A DNA stretch of 64,000 bases from Rhodothermus profundi (GTDB lineage: Bacteria; Bacteroidota; Rhodothermia; Rhodothermales; Rhodothermaceae): positions 161,854-225,853 of the forward strand of contig NZ_FRAU01000005.1 in the NCBI RefSeq assembly GCF_900142415.1, written 5' to 3'. Of this stretch, positions 44,924 through 54,369 are shown in pieces (positions within the stretch are counted from its first letter, which is position 1; each line of letters starts with the position of its first letter). A program made the translations under genes and the position numbers. The notes beneath the pieces were generated by a model. It had not been told where the DNA came from, ran no database searches, and was given only the letters and a program-made list of their open reading frames with translations.

Positions 44924-46219
44924 ATGATTCGTCGCGTATTGCCAGCCCGAAGCCTGCTGGGCGTTGTTGAAGTGCCACCGGACAAATCCATTGCCCACCG
45001 GGCAGCCTTGCTGGCCGCGCTGTCCGAGGGCACGTCACGCCTGGTAAATTATTCACCGGCCGCCGACCCCCAGTCCACCCTCTCATGCCTGCGCCAGCTA
45101 GGCGTCTCCATAACAGAAGATGCCCATGGTATCCTGATCGTCGAAGGGCGGGGACTTGAAGGGCTACAACCGCCCGATCGCCCACTTGACTGCGGCAACT
45201 CGGGCACCACAATGCGCCTGCTGGCAGGCATCCTGGCCGGTCAGCCCTTTAACAGTACGCTGGTAGGCGACGCGTCGCTCAGTCGCCGCCCGATGGAACG
45301 CATCGCGGCACCGCTGCGCCAGATGGGAGCTGCTCTGACACTCACCGATGGCCATGCCCCGATCCATATCCGGGGCAACCGCCCGTTGCGCGGTATTACC
45401 TACCGGCTGCCCGTGCCATCGGCTCAGGTCAAATCGTGCGTGCTACTGGCCGGTCTCTTTGCTGAAGGCGAAACGACCGTCATCGAACCAGTTCCTTCTC
45501 GCGACCACACCGAGCGCATGCTGGGGCTGAGCGTTGTCGAAATGAATGGGGAGCGCTACCTGACAGTCCCGGAAGGCCTGCGCATTCCACCACGCACCTG
45601 GACCATCCCGCGCGACTTTTCAGCAGCCGCTTTCTTTCTGGTAGCCGGCACGATTGTACCCGACAGCGAAATTCGTCTGCCCGGCGTGGGGATCAATCCT
45701 TCCCGCGCAGCGCTCCTCGACGTGTTGCGGGCTATGGGCGCCGACATTACGGTCGAAAACGAACGCACATACGGAGGAGAACCCATTGCCGACCTGATCG
45801 TCCGCAGCAGCACACTACACGGCGTGCAGGTGGGCGGCGCGCTCATTCCCAACCTGATCGACGAAATTCCTGTGCTGGCAGTAGCAGCTGCCTGCGCTAC
45901 CGGACGCACCGAAATTCGGGATGCTGCTGAACTGCGCGTCAAGGAAACCGACCGCATTGCGGCCATGGCGGCCAATCTGCAGGCCCTGGGCGCTCACGTC
46001 GAGGTGTTCGACGACGGCCTGGCTATCGAAGGAGGCCATCGCCTTCAGGGCGCGACCGTCCGCAGTTTTGACGATCACCGCATCGCGATGGCCATGGGCG
46101 TGGCAGGACTTGTGGCCGCCGGCGAAACCCTTATTGAAGGCGCCGACTGCGTCCGCATTTCATTTCCCGACTTCTGGGAAGTGCTCAACCACCTGGCCGG
46201 CCACCCGGTGCAGTCCTAG
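44924..46219 (+). CDS. aroA: 3-phosphoshikimate 1-carboxyvinyltransferase (EPSP synthase)
   Basis: A 431-residue enzyme with the two-domain EPSPS fold. VPPDKSIAHRAALLAAL (Lys21), DCGNSGTTMRLLAG, SRDHTERMLG and RVKETDRI match the family. It transfers enolpyruvate to shikimate-3-phosphate. It overlaps the convergent MGMT-family gene by 4 bp. Confidence 0.95.
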   Translation: MIRRVLPARSLLGVVEVPPDKSIAHRAALLAALSEGTSRLVNYSPAADPQSTLSCLRQLGVSITEDAHGILIVEGRGLEGLQPPDRPLDCGNSGTTMRLLAGILAGQPFNSTLVGDASLSRRPMERIAAPLRQMGAALTLTDGHAPIHIRGNRPLRGITYRLPVPSAQVKSCVLLAGLFAEGETTVIEPVPSRDHTERMLGLSVVEMNGERYLTVPEGLRIPPRTWTIPRDFSAAAFFLVAGTIVPDSEIRLPGVGINPSRAALLDVLRAMGADITVENERTYGGEPIADLIVRSSTLHGVQVGGALIPNLIDEIPVLAVAAACATGRTEIRDAAELRVKETDRIAAMAANLQALGAHVEVFDDGLAIEGGHRLQGATVRSFDDHRIAMAMGVAGLVAAGETLIEGADCVRISFPDFWEVLNHLAGHPVQS

Positions 46220-46608
46220 CCACCGCACGTGGTTTCGTCTTCTTCCTGTCCGGGAATCCACAGGTGACGGGACAGATCGACGCGACCGTCTTCGGTGAAC
46301 GTGACTCCTTCGCTGCGCAGGCGCTCCTCCATCACAAAAGGCCCTTCGAAGTGCATGCGGCCGGTCAGTTCACCTCGACGGTTGACGACGCGATGGCAGG
46401 GCAAATCCGATCCCGCAGCAGCGTTGAGCGCCCAGCCAACCGTGCGAGCAGCGCTTCGCGTCCCCAGGTACTCAGCAATATGCCCATAGGTTGTTACCCG
46501 TCCCGGAGGTATCTGCGCTACCACCTCCCACACACGCTCAAAAAAGTCCTTGCGGCCTGCCTGTCGGTTTGCTTGCGCTGCTGACGAAACGCCCTGCCGC
46601 CCCTTCAT
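46216..46608 (-). CDS. MGMT-family DNA alkyltransferase-like protein
   Basis: A 130-residue protein made only of the DNA-binding alkyltransferase domain: QIPPGRVTTYGHIAEYLG, then PCHRVVNRRGELTG with Cys71. Classical MGMT proteins carry an N-terminal domain, absent here, while the ATL subgroup has Trp for Cys. This one is short but keeps the Cys, so repair of O6-alkylguanine by transfer to Cys71 is possible. Its ATG overlaps the stop of the GWxTD gene (ATGA). A typical role in alkylation damage recognition is inferred. Confidence 0.8.
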   Translation of the reverse strand: MKGRQGVSSAAQANRQAGRKDFFERVWEVVAQIPPGRVTTYGHIAEYLGTRSAARTVGWALNAAAGSDLPCHRVVNRRGELTGRMHFEGPFVMEERLRSEGVTFTEDGRVDLSRHLWIPGQEEDETTCGG

Positions 46609-48779
46609 GAGGTCGTAATCTCAAACCGAATGGTTCGGGCTACCTCCTGTCCTGAAACCAGATCCCGCACCCGCACCACCACTTCGACCGAGCGAACCCG
46701 TTTCCATTCCTGAAGATCCAGCACAATATACTCCCGTGCTGTTCGGCTCGTGCCTTCATACACCGTACGCGAGGTAGTCTGCACCGTTCGATCCCGTCGC
46801 AGCAGCCCACCATCTGTTCGCCGTCGCACTTCATAGGATACTTCGTAGCGCGTACGGTCGTTGGTCCCAAAGGTCAGATGGTAGATCTCGAAATAGAGGG
46901 CCAGCGGAACTTCTTGATTCAGGCGAGGGAACGGATAAGGAAGTCCTGGCAGGGTATCGCTCACCGATGGATCATACCACAGGGGCAATAGATCGCTCAT
47001 TTCCAGCGTGGCCGGGTCGGAGTTGAGCGCGTGCAGCGAATCGAACCGAATCGAAGTGATCTTCAGCAGCGGTCCGGGACGCGGCGGCTGCGTGGTACGG
47101 TCCAGAGCAAACTGTGAAATCTGCAACACCAGGTGATAGAGCCCCGTGTCGCCGCGGGCTTCCAGTAAAACAGGATCAACGATTCCTTCCGCATACAAGT
47201 CCTCCTGCCATACTTGCTGTCGCCGCACATGCAGGGTGCGCGTTCGATAGGCCTCGTCGCGCTGAGCCAGGGTCGTGGTTACCAGAAAGTCGGCGCCCAC
47301 CATACCCGTTTCCTTCAGGCGCTTCTGGGCCTGTTTGCCGGGCTGCAAGGCTTTGTTCGAGGCCGACCAGTACAGACGCGTCCGGGTTGTCCCGTCCGGA
47401 TCAAGGAAGCGCGCCAGCCGAACAGAAACAGGCAGAGGCTCCACTTCTTCAAAGAGATTGCTGTAGACCCGGGGCACCTGCTCCTCCCGCCGCATAATGG
47501 CCTCTTCCTCTTCGAGCTTGCCTTCCTGAATCATCCGCAGCGCGAACTGATGGGGCTGCTCGTCCGCAAGGCCCAGGCCGGGATACCGCACGCCGCCCAT
47601 AATCGGGACGCCCATCATCTCCGCCATATTGAGCCGGCGCTGGGTTTCGGGATCCAGTTCATCAGGCAGATCCGTAACCTGGGTGCGAAGGCGCACCCAG
47701 TTAGCCGTTTCCTCTGCCAGTTCCAGCTCATCGAGCCAGACAGCATACGTAGCCAGATCCTGATAGCGCAGGCCAAAGAGCGGGTGGTTTGTTGCGAGCT
47801 GCCCGTACAGTTCGGCCAGGATACGTATAGCCGCCCGTGCCTTTTCCTGTCCCCGCGTGGTTGCGCCGATGCCCGTAAGCAACCATGAAGGCAACAAGTC
47901 AAACGAGGTGCCCAGGCGATACGGCTGGTTGTCGCGGCTGACAAAGACGTACTGCGCATCCCCGTTAATGTGCCGATAAACCCAGAACTCGCCGCGGGGA
48001 AACTGGATTTCCATGAGCGTCGGCATGCGGGCAAAGACTTTGCGCCGGAGCCAGGGACTGCTGACTGAAAGCCGAACGCGCCGCCAGGGCGGCCCCAGCC
48101 GCACATAAATGCGTGCTCGATCATCGAATCCTTTGTCCGGGTCAACAAAGTGCGTTAGCGCATAGCCAACACGCTCCAGATGCTCCTCTAACCGTTCATT
48201 GCGACGGGTGGCAGGAAGCGGATCCTGACTGCGCCACCAGGCCAGCAGCAGGCTGCCCGCACCCGAAGCAGGCTGGCCGGTGAGCACGGCTGCCACAGCC
48301 GGACGGGCCCGCATAGCAGGAGGCAGAATCCAGGACAGTGCTGTCAGATGAGGCTCCAGGAGCTGATAGGTGGCGTCATCCAGCGGTTGATCCAGTAAAG
48401 CCAGCAGTTGCTGATAGACCTGGGCGCCCCGTGCGTACCGGGTTCGGTCTCGAGCTATAAAGACCCCCCGCATGTAAGCTTCCGCCATCCGCACATCCAC
48501 CTGTCCATGGCGCGCCAGCAGATTCAAGCCTCGCTCCCATAATGCAAGAGCTGCCTGCGTGTCGCGCTGGATCCATCGGCTCTGGCCCAGCCAGTACAGG
48601 GCAGCTCCGTGTTGCGGCGATACGTAGCCTGAGTCGCGCTGCACCACCCGCTGAAGTATCACTTCGGCCTTTGCCGGGTGCTGGGGCAACAAAGCCACGC
48701 CCTGTTGCAACCACTGCTCTAGTGAATCGACCGCAGGATTAGCTGCGCTCAGCCATAGTCCCAGAAGGAGTCCCCACAT
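46605..48779 (-). CDS. GWxTD domain-containing protein
   Basis: A 724-residue protein with a signal-like N-terminus (MWGLLLGLWLSAANP) and a TPR-like region (WLGQSRWIQRDTQAALALWERG). The GWxTD-type module follows near residue 230 (KGFDDRARIYVRLGPPWRR). The C-terminal part is beta-rich. GWxTD proteins are common in Bacteroidota/Rhodothermota and of unknown function. I set the start at MWGLLLG; the frame is open 240 bp further upstream but without a signal peptide there. It is the first gene of an operon with the MGMT-family gene. Confidence 0.75.
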   Translation of the reverse strand: MWGLLLGLWLSAANPAVDSLEQWLQQGVALLPQHPAKAEVILQRVVQRDSGYVSPQHGAALYWLGQSRWIQRDTQAALALWERGLNLLARHGQVDVRMAEAYMRGVFIARDRTRYARGAQVYQQLLALLDQPLDDATYQLLEPHLTALSWILPPAMRARPAVAAVLTGQPASGAGSLLLAWWRSQDPLPATRRNERLEEHLERVGYALTHFVDPDKGFDDRARIYVRLGPPWRRVRLSVSSPWLRRKVFARMPTLMEIQFPRGEFWVYRHINGDAQYVFVSRDNQPYRLGTSFDLLPSWLLTGIGATTRGQEKARAAIRILAELYGQLATNHPLFGLRYQDLATYAVWLDELELAEETANWVRLRTQVTDLPDELDPETQRRLNMAEMMGVPIMGGVRYPGLGLADEQPHQFALRMIQEGKLEEEEAIMRREEQVPRVYSNLFEEVEPLPVSVRLARFLDPDGTTRTRLYWSASNKALQPGKQAQKRLKETGMVGADFLVTTTLAQRDEAYRTRTLHVRRQQVWQEDLYAEGIVDPVLLEARGDTGLYHLVLQISQFALDRTTQPPRPGPLLKITSIRFDSLHALNSDPATLEMSDLLPLWYDPSVSDTLPGLPYPFPRLNQEVPLALYFEIYHLTFGTNDRTRYEVSYEVRRRTDGGLLRRDRTVQTTSRTVYEGTSRTAREYIVLDLQEWKRVRSVEVVVRVRDLVSGQEVARTIRFEITTS

Positions 48780-48842
48780 GACAGTTTTTTCTTCAGATGC
48801 GCTGCCCTTCTGGGTTGCACGCTTAATGATTCCAAGAGTTCT

Positions 48843-48878
48843 AAAAAAGGGCCGCCCGGCTCTCTGTCCGAGCGGCCC
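48843..48878 (-). terminator. Intrinsic terminator downstream of the susD-like gene
   Basis: GGGCCGC pairs with GCGGCCC around a 16-base loop, followed by six T residues on the minus strand, about 25 bp after the susD-like stop. Confidence 0.85.
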
Positions 48879-48903
48879 CCTGTTCAGTCTGGTCGGGTAT
48901 TGA

Positions 48904-50166
48904 TCAGAGATTCGGGTTGGCGTTGCGTTCGTTCTGAGTGATCGGCAGGTACATCCACCGTCCTGGCGGCAGGTGCCACCGGTTAAAGCGCCGCTGATCG
49001 GGCAGCCGAGCCCCCTGCACAAACAGCTCCTTATCCCGCTCTTCCAGAATCAGGTCTTCATCTACGATGGTATCCACCGGCAACAGCGTAACGCCATGGC
49101 TCTGCCGCACCTCGTTGATCAGGGCCAGTGGATCCAGGCCACCAATGTCCTGGCCGCGCAGGGCGCCCAGTTCTGCCAGCATCAGGTGATTTTCCTGCCA
49201 GGTCATGAACGGAATGGGCGAGCTCTGATCAGGATATTTATCCTGGATGTAGTAAATCGTCTCGCCATCATTGCCCAGCTTAGTCCACAGCGGAATACGC
49301 GCTGCCTCGGAGGGATCGTCCTCCACATACTGGGCGAAACGCCAGTCCGGCACAAACTGCGTCCGCCCTCGGCCTCCCCCAAAGTAGAAGTCGTTCGGTG
49401 CTTCCACGCTGAACAGCGCCAGGAAGGGCGGATCGCCAGGCTGCATGCCGTTCAGGGCTGCCTGCGTGGCCGCCGCATAGTCTCCTTTATACAGGTGGAC
49501 CCGGGCGATCACCGAGTTGACCACCCGCCGCAATTGCGCTTGCGTGAAGGTGACATTACCAATTTGCAGCTCCTGGGGTAGGTTCTGGAGCGCAGCGTTC
49601 AGCTTCTCCAGGGCCAGATCGTACATCTGATCAGAGGGGATGAATGGCCCCGCATCAATGACCCCACCTCCCTGATCCGGGTTTAGGCCAAAGTAGGTAG
49701 CATAGAAGTAGCGCGCCACGCCGCCATAGAAGTACCCGATAAAGCGTCCCAGCGTCGCCAGGTCGGCGGGGACATCGTCCATATTGTCAATGCGTTCGAC
49801 CAGCTTGTCGGCCAGGAAGCGCAGTTCTCCGACGTCATTATAGACCCCATCGACCGAGTTGTTATCCAGCAGGATGTCCCCCTGATCAATTTCTCGGTAC
49901 GAGGGGAACGTAGCACCTGGTACATTCTGGTCAAAAAAGAGTTCGTCAGAGAGCCCTCCACCTAGTAGAGCCAGTCCCCCGTAGGTATCCGCAAAACGGG
50001 CATGCACGCCGAGTACCAGGAAAGGAATCTGCTCGGGATCGTTCAGCCGTTCGTCCGGAATGGTATCAATCGGGGGATCCACATCTTCCACAAAGGTGTC
50101 GCAGCCAGCCAGTAATCCGACCAGTAGCAACAGGCTGCCGCTCACCCGCACAAGCAGTCGTTTCAT
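48904..50166 (-). CDS. SusD/RagB family nutrient-binding lipoprotein
   Basis: A 420-residue surface lipoprotein with signal VSGSLLLLVGLLAGC and an alpha-helical TPR-like body (SDQMYDLALEKLNAALQNLP, NSVIARVHLYKGDYAAATQAAL). The SusD family binds glycans or peptides at the outer membrane and works with SusC. It is downstream of the SusC gene and ends in a terminator. The start is MKRLLVRVS, within a slightly longer frame. It is shorter than the usual 500 residues. Confidence 0.85.
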   Translation of the reverse strand: MKRLLVRVSGSLLLLVGLLAGCDTFVEDVDPPIDTIPDERLNDPEQIPFLVLGVHARFADTYGGLALLGGGLSDELFFDQNVPGATFPSYREIDQGDILLDNNSVDGVYNDVGELRFLADKLVERIDNMDDVPADLATLGRFIGYFYGGVARYFYATYFGLNPDQGGGVIDAGPFIPSDQMYDLALEKLNAALQNLPQELQIGNVTFTQAQLRRVVNSVIARVHLYKGDYAAATQAALNGMQPGDPPFLALFSVEAPNDFYFGGGRGRTQFVPDWRFAQYVEDDPSEAARIPLWTKLGNDGETIYYIQDKYPDQSSPIPFMTWQENHLMLAELGALRGQDIGGLDPLALINEVRQSHGVTLLPVDTIVDEDLILEERDKELFVQGARLPDQRRFNRWHLPPGRWMYLPITQNERNANPNL

Positions 50167-50247
50167 GGTGCAATTCCACATGGTTGGTTTCACACAACAG
50201 GTTCTGGAAAGAAGGAGGGGTGAGGGACACCCCTCACCCCTGTCTGG

Positions 50248-53163
50248 TTATAGCGTTACGGTAATTGTGGCATAGACGACCCGCGGGATGGGCAGCGTCA
50301 GGAAATCCTGCCCGCGAATCAGTCCGCGGCCACCGGCAAAGTTCAGCTCTGGGTCCATGCCGCTGTATTTCGTGAACAGCGCGACATTCTGGGCCGAGAT
50401 CGCCACGCTCAATCCGCGAATATGCCGGCCTAGCATTGACCGCCGAAGCAGGTCTGTGAAGTCATAGCGGAGACTAAGCTCCCGCAGGCGCAGGAAGTCT
50501 CCATCTTCGACAAAATTGCCATCATAGTTGCCGTCGAGGGCAGCGTGGCGTTCGGCGGCTTCACGATACTCCGGCGTTCCCGGCTGGAGCGGCTGGATAC
50601 CCTTGGTGTACTCAAACCGGTCGGGGTCCAACAGCCCCAGCTTGGCCGCCAGAATATTCCGCTCTTTGTTGCCGCCGAAGCGGACCTGGAACAGCTTGGT
50701 CAGATTGAATACGTTCAATCCCAGTTGCCAGTCGGCCAGCGCATAGAAGGTGAAGTTCCGGAGGAAGCGGAAGCTGACCGAAAACGATCCGCTGTGCTCT
50801 GGATAGGGCGTACCCAGGTAGAAGCGTTTGGCCTCGCCATTTTCGTCCTTAATGACTTCTGAACCCAGGTACTCACCCGTATTGGGGTCAAAGACGGCCT
50901 TGGAGCGGTACGTGTAGAAGGCGGAGCGCGGCAGCCCCTCCTTGATCACGTTCACGTCGAAGGGATCAAAGATAGGCTGCGCACCGCCCAGGTCCTTCAC
51001 CTCGTTCCGGCTCCAGTTCCAGATGAGGGTGAAGTCCAGGCTGTAGTTACGCGTGCGCCAGACGTTAGCTGTCAGGGCAGATTCAATTCCCCATCCCTGC
51101 GACTCTCCCACGTTGAAGGGCACCGCCGAAGCAATCAGCCCGGTGGATGGTGGATTCCGGAAATCAATGATTGAATTGGTGGCCCATTGCCGATAGTAGG
51201 TGAACTCGATACCGATACGGTTGTACAGTTCGGCATCAAAGCCCACCTCCAGTTCCCGCACGCGCTCGGGCTCAATCTCCGGATTCCCGATCTGGTCGGG
51301 CGTTGCTCCGGCGCCGTAGCCGGAAGGTTCAGCGCCAAACAGCAGGGCAAAGCCATCCAGGGGACCGGGCAGCACGCCGGTTTCTCCGTAGGCAATACGT
51401 GGTTTCAGGAGCGTAAAGAAGTCTGGCGTGAAGTCAAACTGATCCAGCCGAAGCGCCATGCTGGCCTTCGGATAGAAGATGCTGGGGGCCTTCCGCCCCA
51501 CCGCACTGGCATAGTCCCGCCGCAGCCCCAGCGAGACAAACAGCCGGTTGGCATAGGCGAATTCCTGCTGCACATAGATTCCCGCCTCCCGGCTGTGGGC
51601 AAAGCCTTCATCGCCGTTGATGAAGTCGGATCCTGCCCCGATGTTGGAGATGAGTTCGCTTACGAAGTTTTCTTTCTGCATGAAGAAGGTGCGCAGGATC
51701 CGGTTAAAGGCCTGCCCACCGACGATGGTTGTTGCTTCCAGCTCGGGCAGAATGTTGTAGCTGTAGCGGGCGTTGAAGTCGTACGTGTACTGCTGGTTGC
51801 GGCGAATAAAGATGGAACGACGGCCATTGGTTGTGACATCAATGCCCCGCGGCAACGTCCGATCTTCCCGGAAGTCCGACCCCTGGTAGCCGATGGAGGC
51901 TCGCACTTCCAGGTTTTCAATCGGGGTATAGGTTACTTCCACCGATCCCAGAAATTCGGTAATCCGTGAGCGGTCTGTAACGTCTACCAGATCGGTGCTG
52001 TCTTCAAAGAGGAAGGGCCGGGTAGCCAGCAACGTATTCCCCAGGAAGCCCAGAATGTTGTTGTCGTTCTGGGGCAGGTCCATTTCGTTATAGGTGTAGC
52101 CTGCACTGGCCCGGACCGTGATCTTATCGTTCGGGAAAGCATCGAAGTTAGCCTGGAAGGTCTGCCGGTCCATGGCATTGTTTCGGATGTGCCCTTCTTC
52201 CTTGCGGCGGTCATACGAAGTGTAGTAGCGCACGTTAGCCGTGCCGCCGCTGATCGAGATGGTATGCTGGCTGATGACCCCGTCGCGGAAGAAGCCATTT
52301 GCCACATCAGGGGTCGGTGAGGTGTCCAGCGTATACTTCTTGAGCTGCTGGTTGGCCCCGACGACGCGTTTGTACTGCACGCGGAAGTCTCCGGTCCGTC
52401 CGCGCTTGGTCCGGATCAGGATGACACCATTAGCCCCACTGGTTCCGTACAGCGCAGCGCCTGCCGGGCCTTTCAGCACCTCGATGCTTTCAATATCCTC
52501 TGGATTCAGATTGGCCAGCATGGAAAATTCCTGCCCTCCTGTGAAAAAGCCAGCGATCTCGGCATTGTCGATGCGGACGCCATCTACATAGATCACCGGC
52601 TGGCCGTTACCGTTTAGCGCTGCGTCAGCCCGCACAATGAACCGCAGCCCTCCTCCAACATTACCGGTTGCCTGCTTGGCCGTCACGCCTGCGATCTTGC
52701 CATTGACGAGCGCCGTGATGTCCTGATAGGCATTTTGCTGGAGCAGCTCTTCCGTATTGATGCGCGAGACGGCTACCTCGGCGCGGGCTTTGGACGTGCG
52801 GGAAGCAATTCCGGTTACTACCACTTCTTCCAGACCGGTATAGTCGGGATCCAGCGCCAGATTTAGCTCCTGCGCGCCACTGCGAATTTCCACCGACTGC
52901 TCCAGCGTCCGATAGCCCACATAAGAAACCCGGAGCGTATAGGTACCCTCCGGGATATCCACGATTTCGTAGTTCCCATCGATGTCCGAGGCGGCCCCCC
53001 GCCGGAGCTCTACCAGCAGAATGTTAGCTCCGGGCAATGGCTCGCCGGTCTCGGCATCGGTAACGCGTCCTCTTAGAATGCCCTGCGCCTGTGCCAAGAG
53101 GGGCACCAGCAGCAGGATACTCCCGAGGATCCAGGCTCTCACTCTGGGTTCCATGGCTGGCAT
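50248..53163 (-). CDS. SusC/RagA family TonB-linked outer membrane protein
   Basis: A 971-residue receptor. A signal peptide (WILGSILLLVPLLAQAQG) is followed by a carboxypeptidase-regulatory-like domain (GRVTDAETGEPLPGANI), plug with LEEVVVTGIAS and VYVDGVRIDNA-like motif, SusC-specific IESIEVLKGPAGAALYG, and barrel to the C-terminal VYATITVTL. It imports the ligand captured by SusD. The ATG nine bases downstream (MEPRVRAW) is an alternative start. It heads the susCD operon and its promoter is visible upstream. Confidence 0.93.
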   Translation of the reverse strand: MPAMEPRVRAWILGSILLLVPLLAQAQGILRGRVTDAETGEPLPGANILLVELRRGAASDIDGNYEIVDIPEGTYTLRVSYVGYRTLEQSVEIRSGAQELNLALDPDYTGLEEVVVTGIASRTSKARAEVAVSRINTEELLQQNAYQDITALVNGKIAGVTAKQATGNVGGGLRFIVRADAALNGNGQPVIYVDGVRIDNAEIAGFFTGGQEFSMLANLNPEDIESIEVLKGPAGAALYGTSGANGVILIRTKRGRTGDFRVQYKRVVGANQQLKKYTLDTSPTPDVANGFFRDGVISQHTISISGGTANVRYYTSYDRRKEEGHIRNNAMDRQTFQANFDAFPNDKITVRASAGYTYNEMDLPQNDNNILGFLGNTLLATRPFLFEDSTDLVDVTDRSRITEFLGSVEVTYTPIENLEVRASIGYQGSDFREDRTLPRGIDVTTNGRRSIFIRRNQQYTYDFNARYSYNILPELEATTIVGGQAFNRILRTFFMQKENFVSELISNIGAGSDFINGDEGFAHSREAGIYVQQEFAYANRLFVSLGLRRDYASAVGRKAPSIFYPKASMALRLDQFDFTPDFFTLLKPRIAYGETGVLPGPLDGFALLFGAEPSGYGAGATPDQIGNPEIEPERVRELEVGFDAELYNRIGIEFTYYRQWATNSIIDFRNPPSTGLIASAVPFNVGESQGWGIESALTANVWRTRNYSLDFTLIWNWSRNEVKDLGGAQPIFDPFDVNVIKEGLPRSAFYTYRSKAVFDPNTGEYLGSEVIKDENGEAKRFYLGTPYPEHSGSFSVSFRFLRNFTFYALADWQLGLNVFNLTKLFQVRFGGNKERNILAAKLGLLDPDRFEYTKGIQPLQPGTPEYREAAERHAALDGNYDGNFVEDGDFLRLRELSLRYDFTDLLRRSMLGRHIRGLSVAISAQNVALFTKYSGMDPELNFAGGRGLIRGQDFLTLPIPRVVYATITVTL

Positions 53164-53191
53164 GTTTAATTTGGTAAATTCATTTATGAAA

Positions 53192-53222
53192 CGAATATAA
53201 TTGTTCTAACAATTGAACACAA
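53192..53222 (-). promoter_or_regulatory. susC promoter with embedded palindrome
   Basis: On the minus strand TTG (53222-53220) is followed by 20 bases and TATATTCG (53199-53192), the Bacteroidota promoter pattern. The spacer holds the perfect palindrome AATTGTT-AG-AACAATT (minus strand; 53199-53214), so a regulator could block the promoter. Confidence 0.65.
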
Positions 53223-53291
53223 TTCCATAGACACAAAAGCTGCTCAATGGTACAAAGTGCTTTTTAAACAGTCATGTAAGCCCTTTCAACA

Positions 53292-53303
53292 GGAAGCGCT
53301 TCC
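53292..53303. promoter_or_regulatory. GGAAGCGCTTCC palindrome, LacI-like operator
   Basis: A 12-bp perfect palindrome with central CG, the pattern of LacI-family operators. It lies 73 bp before murB and about 128 bp upstream of the susC start, at the susC/murB divide. No LacI-family gene is in the window. Confidence 0.45.
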
Positions 53304-53364
53304 AATTTTGAACCAATCGCCTGCTTCCTCGGTATAGGACGGCGAATCCCAAACGCCCCCTGCT

Positions 53365-54369
53365 GTGAAACCGGCCTCCCGCTACACGGCTCTACAACAC
53401 CGGCTGGGCCACCGCGTGCAACAACACGTCCTCCTGGCCCCCTACACAACGTTCAAAATCGGGGGACCCGCCGATCTGTTTTTTGAGGCGCGCACGCGCG
53501 ACGAACTGGCCCAGGCCGTGCAGGCTGCCCGTGAGCTCGACATTCCCTATTTCGTGCTGGGCCTGGGCGCTAATATCCTCGTCGGTGACCGGGGCTTTCG
53601 GGGACTGGTCATCCGCAACGTCGCACGCGCCCACCGCCTGCTTCCCGGCCATCGCCTCTGGGCCGAAAGCGGCGCTATCGTCTATCCTGACCTCATTGAA
53701 GCCGCCGTCAATGCCGGCCTCTCGGGTCTCGAACACTACGTGGGCATTCCTTCTACCGTGGGCGGCGCACTCTGGCAAAACCTGCACTTCCTCTCTCCCC
53801 CTCCCGCCCGCGAACGCACCGTCTTCATCGAAGAAGTGCTGGCCGAAGCCGAAATCCTGACCGCCGACGGAAAGCGCCAAACAGTCGGGCCCGACTATTT
53901 CCACTTCGGCTACGACTACTCCATCCTGCACGAACGCGACGACATCGTGCTGGCCGCTACCTTCCAACTCAAGCCAGGCGACCCGCAACGCATGCGCGAA
54001 ATCATGGCCGCTAACCTCGCCTGGCGACGCGAGCGCCATCCCCCGCTGGAAACCGAACCCAGCGCCGGATCCATTTTCAAAAAAATCGATGGAATCGGCG
54101 CCGGCCGCCTCATCGACCAGTGCGGCCTGAAAGGAACCCGCATTGGCGACGCCGAAGTATCACCCCGCCACGCAAACATCATCGTCAACCGCGGCCGCGC
54201 CACAGCCGCGCAGGTGCGCGCGCTCATCGCCTACGTGCAACAGGTCGTGGAAGCCCGAACCGGCTACCGCCTCGAACCGGAAATTCGTTTTATTGGAGAA
54301 TTCGAGCCCCTTTCCGAAAACAACCGACTGCTTCCTCAAAATGCCGCACCCCACCATCCAGACCGTTGA
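53365..54369 (+). CDS. murB: UDP-N-acetylmuramate dehydrogenase
   Basis: A 334-residue FAD enzyme that starts with GTG. The FAD-binding TTFKIGGPADLF and GLGANILVGDRGFRG, the catalytic Ser in EPSAGSIFKK and Glu in PEIRFIGEF are visible. It makes UDP-MurNAc for peptidoglycan. It overlaps the next esterase gene by 29 bp. It is divergent from susC. Confidence 0.93.
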   Translation: MKPASRYTALQHRLGHRVQQHVLLAPYTTFKIGGPADLFFEARTRDELAQAVQAARELDIPYFVLGLGANILVGDRGFRGLVIRNVARAHRLLPGHRLWAESGAIVYPDLIEAAVNAGLSGLEHYVGIPSTVGGALWQNLHFLSPPPARERTVFIEEVLAEAEILTADGKRQTVGPDYFHFGYDYSILHERDDIVLAATFQLKPGDPQRMREIMAANLAWRRERHPPLETEPSAGSIFKKIDGIGAGRLIDQCGLKGTRIGDAEVSPRHANIIVNRGRATAAQVRALIAYVQQVVEARTGYRLEPEIRFIGEFEPLSENNRLLPQNAAPHHPDR

